This document shows positions 1 through 5,332 of a stretch of DNA of 5,332 nucleotides, piece by piece; position 1 is the first letter of the stretch, and each line of letters begins with the position of its first letter. Source of the stretch: Thermoleophilia bacterium. GTDB lineage: Bacteria > Actinomycetota > Thermoleophilia > Gaiellales > SKUG01. Made by a program: the position numbers and the translations under genes. Below the pieces are notes generated by a model, which made no database searches, was not told the origin of the DNA, and saw only the letters and a program-made list of their open reading frames with translations. The stretch is from the NCBI GenBank assembly GCA_020438525.1, contig JAGQUL010000365.1, forward strand, positions 1 to 5,332, in the 5' to 3' direction.

Positions 1-10
1 GTGACGCGGG

Positions 11-568
11 TCACTCGGTCTCGGCGTCCTCGGCGGGTGCGTCCTCGGCGGGTGCGTCCTCGGCCGGAGCGTCCTCGGCGGGAGTCGCCTCGGCAGCAGC
101 CTCCTCGGCGGGTGCCTCGGCCTCGGCGGCCGGTGCCTCCTCGGCGACGGGCTCCTCCGCGACGGGCTCCTCGACGACGGGCGCCTCGGACTTCGGCTCG
201 TCCTTCTTCGCGGCTGCCTTCTTGGCGGCGGGCTTCTTCTCCGCCTTGGGCTTGCGAACCGGAGCAGCCTTCTTCTTGGCCTTGCGGATCGTCGTGGCGT
301 CCTTCTTCGGCTCCTGCAGCAGCATGCGAGCGGCGCGCGCCTTCTTGCGCGCTGCCGTGTTGCGATGCAGCGTGCCGCGGTTCACGGCGCGATCGATGAG
401 CTTGACCAGCTCCTTGTGCGTCGCCGCGGCGGCGTCCTTGTCGCCGGTGTCGACGTTCAGCTGCAGGCGGTTGAACAGCGTCTTGATCGTCGAGCGGTAG
501 CGCAGGTTCTCCATGCGCTGGCGCTGGGCGATGCCGATTCGCTTCTTCTGCTGCTTGATGTTGGCCAT
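11..568 (-). CDS. rpsT: 30S ribosomal protein S20 with long C-terminal extension
   Basis: This 185-residue protein starts MANIKQQKKRIGIAQRQR. Residues 1 to about 88 match the S20 (bS20) core, a helical bundle that binds 16S rRNA in the body of the small subunit: a basic first helix, then NLRYRSTIKTLF and, near residues 58-75, IDRAVNRGTLHRNTAARKK. S20 is usually about 85-90 residues, so roughly half of this protein is extra. Residues 88-123 are Lys/Ala/Pro-rich. Residues 124-185 are acidic, with VAEEP and then PAEDA repeats, and are probably disordered. The ATG at 566-568 is chosen because the S20 core begins there; the open frame continues upstream only as a shadow across the uridylyltransferase gene. 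A weak GAGAGG (complement of 581-586) lies 12 nt before the start, rather far for a ribosome binding site. In E. coli, S20 represses its own translation; nothing visible here proves that. The tail's function is unknown. Confidence 0.96.
   Translation of the reverse strand: MANIKQQKKRIGIAQRQRMENLRYRSTIKTLFNRLQLNVDTGDKDAAAATHKELVKLIDRAVNRGTLHRNTAARKKARAARMLLQEPKKDATTIRKAKKKAAPVRKPKAEKKPAAKKAAAKKDEPKSEAPVVEEPVAEEPVAEEAPAAEAEAPAEEAAAEATPAEDAPAEDAPAEDAPAEDAETE
24..83. repeat. 15-bp tandem repeat, four units, inside rpsT
   Basis: Four consecutive 15-bp units (24-38, 39-53, 54-68, 69-83) follow the pattern gcgtcctcggcgggt. The first two are identical and the last two differ at one or two bases. Read on the minus strand they encode the PAEDA repeats near the S20 C-terminus. 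The unit is a multiple of three, so gain or loss of a copy keeps the frame. Confidence 0.9.
137..181. repeat. Second 15-bp tandem repeat, three units, inside rpsT
   Basis: Three 15-bp units (137-151, 152-166, 167-181) follow the pattern ctcctcggcgacggg with one or two mismatches each. On the minus strand they encode the EEPVA repeats at the beginning of the acidic S20 tail. They share the 15-bp period of the 24-83 array but not its sequence, so the tail seems to have grown by two separate in-frame duplications. Confidence 0.8.
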
Positions 569-653
569 GTCTGCTGGGGGCCTCTCGTGGGGGACTGGAA
601 ACTGGCGTGCCCGCGAGCGCGAGGATTCGCGACCCGCACAGGGCAACCGCGAA

Positions 654-662
654 ATCGTACCA
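654..662 (-). promoter_or_regulatory. Candidate extended -10 promoter of rpsT
   Basis: On the minus strand the sequence reads TGGTACGAT, a TGn extension followed by TACGAT, a good -10 hexamer. No convincing -35 is visible at 17 bp, as is common for extended -10 promoters. Transcription would start near 647, giving a leader of about 80 nt before the rpsT ATG. This would let rpsT be expressed independently of the upstream uridylyltransferase gene. The call rests on motif matching only. Confidence 0.5.
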
Positions 663-666
663 GAGA

Positions 667-690
667 TGCGACCACGTCGGCGCGGTCGCA
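667..690 (-). other. Inverted repeat between the uridylyltransferase gene and rpsT
   Basis: TGCGACC (667-673) pairs perfectly with GGTCGCA (684-690) around a 10-nt loop. It lies 31 bp past the uridylyltransferase stop and directly upstream of the rpsT -10, over its -35 area. It could be a weak terminator for the upstream gene, though only TCTCT follows it on the minus strand rather than a T-run, or an operator for rpsT. In DNA this GC-rich, short repeats also arise by chance. Confidence 0.35.
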
Positions 691-720
691 CGTCCGCGCC
701 CGCGCGAGCGTGCCCGCGCG

Positions 721-2118
721 TCAGCCGCCGAGCACGCTGCCGGCAGCGATGTCCACGCGCTCGCCCGGCGCTGCCTCGACGCGCACGTCGCCCCGAGCGA
801 TCACCCCCGCACCGAAGTGCACGTCGCCCTGGACCACGAACCGATCGCACCCGACGAGCGACGGCGCCCCGTCCCCGAACCGCGCGTCGAAGTCGTCGAC
901 CATCGCGAAGTACGAGCGGTCGAGCGACACCTCCGGCGCCGACCCGTCGCGCGCAGCCGCGAGCCGCAGATCCCACGACACCTCGTCGAGCTCGTACGCG
1001 TCGCTGCGCACGAGCAGCAGCTCGTCGGTCGTCTTGACCGGCGCGAACCGAGACCGCGGCACGTGCAGCGCCTGCGCGCCCTCGAACACCTCGATCGCCG
1101 CGCCCATCGCCGTCTCCAGCTGGAACACCGCCGGCGAGTCCGGATCCGTGGGATCGACGGTCTTCGCATTGCGGATCAGCGGCAGCTCCACGACCCCGTC
1201 GTGCTCGTCCATCACCGCCCGCACCGCGCGCAGGTCGAGCCACAGGTTGTTCGTGTTCATGTACCGGTGCCGCGACACGTCCTGCAGCGCCGCCCGATCC
1301 TCTTCGCGCGTCTGCGCCGACTCGCGCAGCACCAGACGCCCGTCGCGGCGCCGCCGAGCCAGGTGCCCACCCTTGCGATCGTTCACCGTCCGCGTCGCGA
1401 CCTCCATCACGAATGGCACGTCGCGCTCCGACATCCACGCCGCGATCGACGGATCGAGCGTCGCACCCAGGTTGTCGCTGTTGGCCACGAACGCGTGCGT
1501 GATCCCGGCATCGATCAGCCGGTCGAGCAGCCCCGAGCCGGCGAGCGCCGCGTACAGGTCGCCGTGGCCCGGCGGGCACCACTCGAGCGCCGGCGCCGCC
1601 GGCCACTGCACCGGCTCGAGCGAATCGGCGCGCAGCTTCGGCACCTTGTGCTGCAGGAAGTCGAGCGGCAGCTCGCCCGCCGCGAGCCCTGGATACGCGG
1701 CGAGCCGCGCCAGCGAATCCTCGCGCGTCGAGTACGAATCCATCAGCAGCAGCGGCACCTGCGCATCGTGTGCCCGGCGCAGCGCGAGCACCTGCCGCGC
1801 GATCACGTCGAGGAACGTGAGCCCGTCGCGGACCGGCAGCAGCGACTTCGCCTGGTGCAGGCCCATGCTCGTGCCCAGGCCACCGTTGAGGCGGATCACC
1901 ACGCATCGCCGTACCGCCTCGGAGCGCTGGTCGTCGTCGACCTGCAGCTCCTCGAGCCGCGGCAACGCATCGACCGGCTCGATCTCGGCCTCGCCGATCA
2001 CGCCGGTATCGCCCGACTGGACGAGTCGGTATGCATGCTCGAACGCGCGCAGCGCCGGCTCGCCCATTCCTTCGTCTCGCATGCGGCCGAGGGCCGCGTC
2101 CAGTCCATGAGAGCTCAT
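721..2118 (-). CDS. UTP--glucose-1-phosphate uridylyltransferase, UDPGP family
   Basis: This 465-residue protein should make UDP-glucose and pyrophosphate from UTP and glucose 1-phosphate in the cytoplasm. UDP-glucose feeds envelope polysaccharides, glycolipids and glycogen- or trehalose-type storage. It belongs to the eukaryotic-type UDPGP family, not the unrelated bacterial GalU family. The signature loop LNGGLGTSMG is at 77-86 with Lys91 in the following AKSLLPVR. PPGHGDLY is at 182-189, NSDNLGATLD at 213-222, RKGG at 248-251, MNTNNLWL at 287-294, and PVKTTDELLLVRSD near 360-373 with the likely catalytic-site Lys362. Residues from about 419 look like the C-terminal beta-helix of the family. 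Length is near the family norm. The ATG at 2116-2118 is preferred: the frame opens further, to 2226, but that would overlap the start of murJ, adds only Arg-rich sequence, and a -10-like hexamer sits 8 nt before this ATG. A closely related pyrophosphorylase specificity (for example UDP-sugar or UDP-GlcNAc) is less likely but cannot be excluded. Confidence 0.93.
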   Translation of the reverse strand: MSSHGLDAALGRMRDEGMGEPALRAFEHAYRLVQSGDTGVIGEAEIEPVDALPRLEELQVDDDQRSEAVRRCVVIRLNGGLGTSMGLHQAKSLLPVRDGLTFLDVIARQVLALRRAHDAQVPLLLMDSYSTREDSLARLAAYPGLAAGELPLDFLQHKVPKLRADSLEPVQWPAAPALEWCPPGHGDLYAALAGSGLLDRLIDAGITHAFVANSDNLGATLDPSIAAWMSERDVPFVMEVATRTVNDRKGGHLARRRRDGRLVLRESAQTREEDRAALQDVSRHRYMNTNNLWLDLRAVRAVMDEHDGVVELPLIRNAKTVDPTDPDSPAVFQLETAMGAAIEVFEGAQALHVPRSRFAPVKTTDELLLVRSDAYELDEVSWDLRLAAARDGSAPEVSLDRSYFAMVDDFDARFGDGAPSLVGCDRFVVQGDVHFGAGVIARGDVRVEAAPGERVDIAAGSVLGG

Positions 2119-2129
2119 CGGGCCCGATG
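2116..2129. promoter_or_regulatory. 14-bp perfect palindrome over the uridylyltransferase start
   Basis: CATCGGGCCCGATG is identical on both strands. It contains the uridylyltransferase start codon (2116-2118) and overlaps the first half of its candidate -10 (2127-2132). A protein bound here would block initiation, so it is a candidate operator. It may instead be a chance palindrome in GC-rich DNA. Confidence 0.4.
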
Positions 2130-2132
2130 CTA
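2127..2132 (-). promoter_or_regulatory. Candidate leaderless promoter of the uridylyltransferase gene
   Basis: The minus strand reads TAGCAT, which fits the actinobacterial TANNNT -10 pattern, exactly 8 nt before the ATG at 2118. Transcription would begin at or within a base or two of the start codon. No Shine-Dalgarno sequence is visible before this ATG, which agrees with a leaderless mRNA. No clear -35 is seen. Confidence 0.5.
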
Positions 2133-2179
2133 CCGAGCGGCGCGCACCGACCCGCCCCCTGCGCACCGGATCCCGCTGC

Positions 2180-2206
2180 GAGCGGGCCTGCGATACTCGC
2201 CCGCTC
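2180..2206. promoter_or_regulatory. 8-bp inverted repeat flanking the murJ -10 element
   Basis: GAGCGGGC (2180-2187) and its exact reverse complement GCCCGCTC (2199-2206) surround an 11-bp spacer that contains the TG and GATACT of the candidate murJ promoter. A further CCCGCT at 2172-2177 can also pair with AGCGGG at 2181-2186, so three alternating copies of one hexamer lie side by side. The form suits a dimeric regulator binding over the promoter. No regulator can be named from the sequence. Confidence 0.4.
2189..2197 (+). promoter_or_regulatory. Candidate extended -10 promoter of murJ
   Basis: TGCGATACT is a TGn extension followed by GATACT. The hexamer ends 10 nt before the GTG at 2208, so the transcript would have almost no leader. 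No Shine-Dalgarno sequence precedes the GTG, which agrees with leaderless or near-leaderless initiation. The promoter diverges from that of the uridylyltransferase gene. Confidence 0.5.
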
Positions 2207-2207
2207 A

Positions 2208-3866
2208 GTGAGCGAGGACGAGACACCCGAGCAGGGGGAAGCGGCGCACAGGGCCCACGAGCGCCGACGGCTGCGTGCGTCGACGATCATCTTCGCGGCG
2301 GCGACCGCGCTGTCGCGGGTCGCCGGGCTCGTGCGGGAGATCTTCACCGCCGCCGTGTTCAGCACCGGCACCACCTACTCGGCCTTCGTGATCGCGAACC
2401 AGATCCCGAACCTGCTGCGCTCGCTCGTGGCCGACGCCGCGCTCAGCGCCGCGTTCGTGCCCGTGTTCACCGACCTGGACGAGCGCGGCGAGCACGATCG
2501 CGCGTGGCGCGTGGCCGGCACCGTCTGCAGCGTGATCCTGCTCGTGCTCGGCCCGCTCACGGTGCTCGCGATGGTCGCCGCGCCGTGGATCGTCGAGCCG
2601 TTCGTCGACAACACCTTCTCCGCGAGCGACGTGCAGCTCACCATCCAGCTTGCGCGCCTGCTCATGCCGATCGTGCTGATCCTCGCGCTGAGCGGCGTGA
2701 TCGTGGGGATCCTCAACTCATACGGCCGCTTCGGCGCCGCCGCGATGGCGCCCGTGGCGTGGAACGCGGTGATCCTGCTCTCGCTCGTCGTGGCGGTCTG
2801 GCTGTTTCCGGAGGACGCACGGATCTGGGTGTACGCGGTCGGCATGGTGGTCGGCACCGTGGTGCAGGCCGTGCTCCCGGTGCCGTGGCTGCGCGGCCTG
2901 GGCGGTCGCCTGCGCCTGCGCGCCGCCTGGCGCGATCCGAAGGTGCGCGAGGTGTTCATCCTCATGCTGCCGGTCACGATCGCGCTCGGCCTGATCAACG
3001 TGCAGCAGTTCATCAGCGCGCTGCTTGCTGCGCACGTGAACGCCAACGTCGGCGCAGGGTTCTCGCACCTGCAGGCGGGCGCCGGACCCGCGATCCTCGA
3101 CAAGGCGTTCCGCATCTACATGCTGCCGCAGGGGATCTTCTCGGTCGCCGTGAGCACGGTCGTGTTCCCCACGCTCGCGCGGATGGCCAGCCGCGACGAC
3201 CGTGCCGGGTTCGCCGCAACCGTCGACAGCGGCCTGCGCCAGATCCTCATGCTGCTCGTGCCCAGCAGCATCTTCGTCGGGCTGTTCGCGCAGCCGATCG
3301 TGCGCGTGCTGTACGAGCACGGCAACTGGACCCCGCCCGAGACGCGCGCCGTCGCGCTCGTGCTCGCCGCGTTCGCGTTCGGGCTCACGTTCAACGGTCT
3401 CACGCTCATGCTGGTGCGGTCGCTGTTCTCGCTGCGGCTGACGTGGCTGCCCACCGTGGCGAGCGTGTTAACCCTCGCCACCAACCTGGTCGTGGCGATC
3501 TCCAGCTACCAGACCTGGGGCGTGCTCGGGATCGCGTTCGCGACGAGCATCGCCAACGTGGTCGCCGTGGTCGTGCTGTACGCGATGCTCGCACGACGCA
3601 CCGACCCGCTCGGCACCGCGCGCACCGTCGGCGTGGGACTCGGCACGCTCGTCAGCGCAGCGATCGCGGTCGGCATCCCGTTCGGGATCTACGAGCTCGC
3701 ATGGAAACCCCTGCTCGGAACCGGTTTCCTGGCCGAGGCCGCAGCGCTTGCTGCCGCACCGGCGGTGGCCGTTCCTGCATACTTCTGGCTCGGCGTGCGA
3801 CTGCATGCCGTGCGCCCCGGACTGCTGCGCGACCTGCGCCGCGGACGAGGCCGAGCACCATCATGA
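2208..3866 (+). CDS. murJ: Lipid II flippase MurJ (MviN family)
   Basis: The 552-residue membrane protein is a MurJ/MviN lipid II flippase of the MOP superfamily. It moves the peptidoglycan precursor to the outer face of the cytoplasmic membrane. A charged N-terminal tail (1-24) is followed by hallmark sequences: ALSRVAGLVRE at 34-44, IPNLLRSLVADAALSAAFVPVF at 66-87 (seen as IPNLLRS then ADAALSAAFVP) and FRIYMLPQG near 301-309. By alignment from memory with E. coli MurJ, Arg37, Arg43, Arg71 and Arg302 correspond to the key cavity residues R18, R24, R52 and R270. The rest is a chain of hydrophobic segments consistent with about 14 helices. There is no cytoplasmic kinase-like C-terminal domain of the kind attached to mycobacterial MviN. 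GTG at 2208 is chosen because the frame upstream, open to 2031, runs antisense through the uridylyltransferase gene and adds nothing MurJ-like. The next gene overlaps its stop by ATGA. Confidence 0.95.
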   Translation: MSEDETPEQGEAAHRAHERRRLRASTIIFAAATALSRVAGLVREIFTAAVFSTGTTYSAFVIANQIPNLLRSLVADAALSAAFVPVFTDLDERGEHDRAWRVAGTVCSVILLVLGPLTVLAMVAAPWIVEPFVDNTFSASDVQLTIQLARLLMPIVLILALSGVIVGILNSYGRFGAAAMAPVAWNAVILLSLVVAVWLFPEDARIWVYAVGMVVGTVVQAVLPVPWLRGLGGRLRLRAAWRDPKVREVFILMLPVTIALGLINVQQFISALLAAHVNANVGAGFSHLQAGAGPAILDKAFRIYMLPQGIFSVAVSTVVFPTLARMASRDDRAGFAATVDSGLRQILMLLVPSSIFVGLFAQPIVRVLYEHGNWTPPETRAVALVLAAFAFGLTFNGLTLMLVRSLFSLRLTWLPTVASVLTLATNLVVAISSYQTWGVLGIAFATSIANVVAVVVLYAMLARRTDPLGTARTVGVGLGTLVSAAIAVGIPFGIYELAWKPLLGTGFLAEAAALAAAPAVAVPAYFWLGVRLHAVRPGLLRDLRRGRGRAPS

Positions 3867-4441
3867 GCGACCTGCCGCCCCACACCGAAGACGAGTTCGT
3901 GCCCCGCGAGCCGATCGACCTGCGCGAGCTGCTGCGGCTGCACCCACGGCTGCTGCTCGCCGCGATGATCGTGGCGGTGCTGATGTTCCCAGTCGGGCTG
4001 TTCCTCGCCGCGCTCGGCGTGAAGGTGCTCGACCTGTCCGGCGGCGCAGCACACGACACGAGCATGGTCGTGGGCATCGCCGGCTACCTCGTCAGCGACT
4101 TCTGGGGTGGCGGCATCGTGGCCGCACTCACCCGAGCCCGCGCACCGCACGTCGCGGTCGCCTGGACGCTCGCCCGGCTCACAGTGCTCGTGCTGGTCGT
4201 GCTCGCCGTGCCCAGCCTGCTCGCGATCGCACCGATCCAGCTGCTGCTCGCCGCACCCGCCGCATGGGCGGGAGCCCGGGCCGCACGCAAGCAGGCCGCG
4301 CTCCGGCGCCACGTCGCGAGCGCCCGCACTGCCGGCAGCGACCCGGCACCGACGCGCTCGGCCAGAGCGTCGTCGCCCATCGACGAGCTTCGCCTGGACG
4401 AGCCCACTGACGCACGGCGCCCCGCCCGCGTCGTACAGTGA
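3863..4441 (+). CDS. Unrecognised four-helix membrane protein
   Basis: I do not recognise this 192-residue protein with confidence. The first 22 residues are hydrophilic and acidic. Four hydrophobic segments follow at about 31-52, 67-88, 98-120 and 122-139, then a basic, Ala/Arg-rich, probably cytoplasmic tail of about 50 residues. The second segment contains SDFWGGGIVAALTRARAP (78-95), with a glycine-rich turn before a basic loop, a layout that recalls small four-helix membrane families of unknown function. Its ATG overlaps the murJ stop as ATGA, so translation is probably coupled to murJ and the codon use looks the same. It could assist MurJ or the downstream oxidase assembly protein, but operon position is the only evidence for either. 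No catalytic motif or signal peptide with a cleavage site is visible. Confidence 0.85.
   Translation: MSDLPPHTEDEFVPREPIDLRELLRLHPRLLLAAMIVAVLMFPVGLFLAALGVKVLDLSGGAAHDTSMVVGIAGYLVSDFWGGGIVAALTRARAPHVAVAWTLARLTVLVLVVLAVPSLLAIAPIQLLLAAPAAWAGARAARKQAALRRHVASARTAGSDPAPTRSARASSPIDELRLDEPTDARRPARVVQ
4434..4439 (+). promoter_or_regulatory. Candidate internal -10 element before ctaG
   Basis: TACAGT fits TANNNT and ends 7 nt before the ATG at 4447, the spacing expected for a leaderless transcript. A -35-like CTGACG lies at 4407-4412, but its 21-bp spacing is too long for a standard promoter. The same bases form the stop of the preceding gene, so this may be coincidence within an operon. Confidence 0.35.
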
Positions 4442-4446
4442 GGCCC

Positions 4447-5332
4447 ATGTTCGCGTTCTCGCTGCTCGGCGTCGACACGCCACTGCTCGCGCTCAACTCG
4501 ATCCCGCTGGTCGGAGTGATCGCCGCAGGCCTGCTCTACGCCCGTGCCTGCTCGATCCTCGCCGGCCGGGGACGCACCGTTCCGGTCTCGCAGAAGCTCA
4601 GCTGGTACGCCGGGCTGGCGATGATCCTCGTCGCCACCAACACCTTCATCGACCCGGTCGGCGAGAGCGCGCTGCTCAGCTTCCACATGCTGCAGCACCT
4701 GCTGATCGCCGACATCCCCGCGCCGTTCCTGCTCTACGGGCTGCGTGCCCCGGTGCTCTACTTCTTCTGGCCGAAGCCGATCCTCGTTCGCGCCGCGCGC
4801 ATGCAGTGGCTGCGCAGCTTCTGGGCATGGCTGCGCCAGCCGAAGGTCGCGCTCACCGCCTGGCTCGTCACGCTGTACGCCTGGCACGTGCCGTTCATGT
4901 ACGAGGCCGCGATCAACAACCGGCTCGTGCACGACCTCGAACACCTCTCGTTCGCATTCACCGGCGTGCTCGCCTGGTGGCCGCTCATGGATCCCACGCA
5001 CGAGCGCGTCGAGGGACGCGTGTGGAAGGCCGGCTACATCGTGGCCGCGCGGATGATCGGCGGGATCTGGGGCATCGTGCTGCTCTCGTGGCCGGGGCAG
5101 GTGTATCCGGTGTACGGTGACCGATCGCTCGCCTACGGCATCGATCCACTCGTCGACCAGTCGATCGCCGGCGGCATGATGATGATCGTCGACGCGGTGA
5201 TCGTGATCGTCGCGACCACCTTCTTCCTGATGGCCATCGACCGCGGTGCGGAGTACGACAACGACCTGCTCGCACCCGAGGTCGCCGCCGCGATCGCACG
5301 GGCCGCGGCGGCAGAGGGCGGCACCCGTTCCG
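4447..5332 (+). CDS. ctaG: Caa3-type cytochrome oxidase assembly protein CtaG, partial at the right edge
   Basis: The frame is open to the end of the window (295 complete codons, no stop), so the C-terminus is missing. The protein matches the Caa3_CtaG integral membrane family, which in Bacillus is needed to assemble an active caa3 cytochrome c oxidase, presumably at a copper site. Family-like sequences are HMLQHLLIADIPAPFLLYGL at 80-99, WHVPFMYEAAINN at 146-158, HDLEHLSF at 163-169 with the following WWP near 177-179, and DQSIAGGMMMIVDA at 237-250. His80, His84, His147, His163 and His166 are the candidate metal-binding residues. About seven hydrophobic segments are present. After about residue 265 the chain turns hydrophilic, so little may be missing. 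The ATG at 4447 has GAGG only 3 nt upstream; an in-frame GTG at 4438, overlapping the previous stop as GTGA, is an alternative that adds three residues. Which oxidase it serves cannot be seen here. Confidence 0.88.
   Translation, partial: MFAFSLLGVDTPLLALNSIPLVGVIAAGLLYARACSILAGRGRTVPVSQKLSWYAGLAMILVATNTFIDPVGESALLSFHMLQHLLIADIPAPFLLYGLRAPVLYFFWPKPILVRAARMQWLRSFWAWLRQPKVALTAWLVTLYAWHVPFMYEAAINNRLVHDLEHLSFAFTGVLAWWPLMDPTHERVEGRVWKAGYIVAARMIGGIWGIVLLSWPGQVYPVYGDRSLAYGIDPLVDQSIAGGMMMIVDAVIVIVATTFFLMAIDRGAEYDNDLLAPEVAAAIARAAAAEGGTRS

Noticed and set aside
24..83. CRISPR-like or regulatory direct repeats
   Set aside because: The units are contiguous 15-mers with no spacers and translate into clean PAEDA repeats in rpsT.
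365..2110. Plus-strand open frame of 581 codons, Ser/Arg-rich
   Set aside because: It is another antisense shadow spanning parts of both rpsT and the uridylyltransferase gene, with biased composition and no domain.
2031..2207. N-terminal extension of MurJ from an ATG at 2031
   Set aside because: It would run antisense through the uridylyltransferase N-terminus and contains no MurJ-like sequence; GTG at 2208 gives the normal family layout.
607..2211. Plus-strand open frame of 534 codons across the uridylyltransferase gene
   Set aside because: It lies antisense to a clear enzyme gene, is rich in Arg and His without any recognisable motif, and is expected from the GC bias at third codon positions.
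569..2374. A giant fusion protein ending in S20 (upstream extension of the rpsT frame)
   Set aside because: The extension is out of frame with the uridylyltransferase gene on the same strand and is Gly/Ala/Arg-rich; S20 has its own canonical MANI start at 568.
2504..3862. Upstream extension of the 192-residue membrane protein
   Set aside because: The frame is a +2 shadow of murJ made mostly of Arg, Ala and Asp; the hydrophobic protein begins at the ATG in the murJ stop.
3689..5299. Several minus-strand open frames opposite the membrane protein and ctaG
   Set aside because: They have shadow composition (Arg/Ser/Ala/Gln-rich), no motifs, and lie opposite well-supported membrane protein genes.

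Overview
The window is very GC-rich with strongly GC-biased third codon positions. It carries five protein genes in a compact, divergent layout. The actinobacterial-looking features are the GC content, -10-like hexamers 7-10 nt before three of the starts (suggesting leaderless mRNAs), an alanine/glutamate-rich tail on a ribosomal protein, and a Caa3-type CtaG. I read it as chromosomal DNA from a high-GC actinomycete-like bacterium, possibly a deep-branching class. The taxon is an inference only. I see no tRNA, rRNA, IS element, CRISPR array or phage gene.

Minus strand, left part: a eukaryotic-type (UDPGP family) UTP-glucose-1-phosphate uridylyltransferase at 721-2118, followed after 152 bp by rpsT (ribosomal protein S20) at 11-568. 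The S20 protein has a normal N-terminal core plus an extension of about 95 residues, first Lys/Ala-rich and then acidic, whose last part is encoded by 15-bp tandem repeats. rpsT has its own candidate extended -10 promoter in the 152-bp gap.

Plus strand, right part: murJ (lipid II flippase) at 2208-3866, then an unrecognised four-helix membrane protein at 3863-4441 that overlaps murJ by ATGA, then a Caa3_CtaG-type oxidase assembly protein starting at 4447 (or 4438) that runs off the right edge. The spacing suggests one transcription unit, with a possible internal start before ctaG.

The 89-bp gap between the uridylyltransferase and murJ holds two divergent candidate promoters, each overlapped by an inverted repeat. 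UDP-glucose supply (envelope glycans) and lipid II export (peptidoglycan) both serve the cell envelope, so shared control is plausible but unproven. The most notable points are this gap, the S20 tail and the unknown membrane protein. Nothing here looks like a new defence or mobile system.
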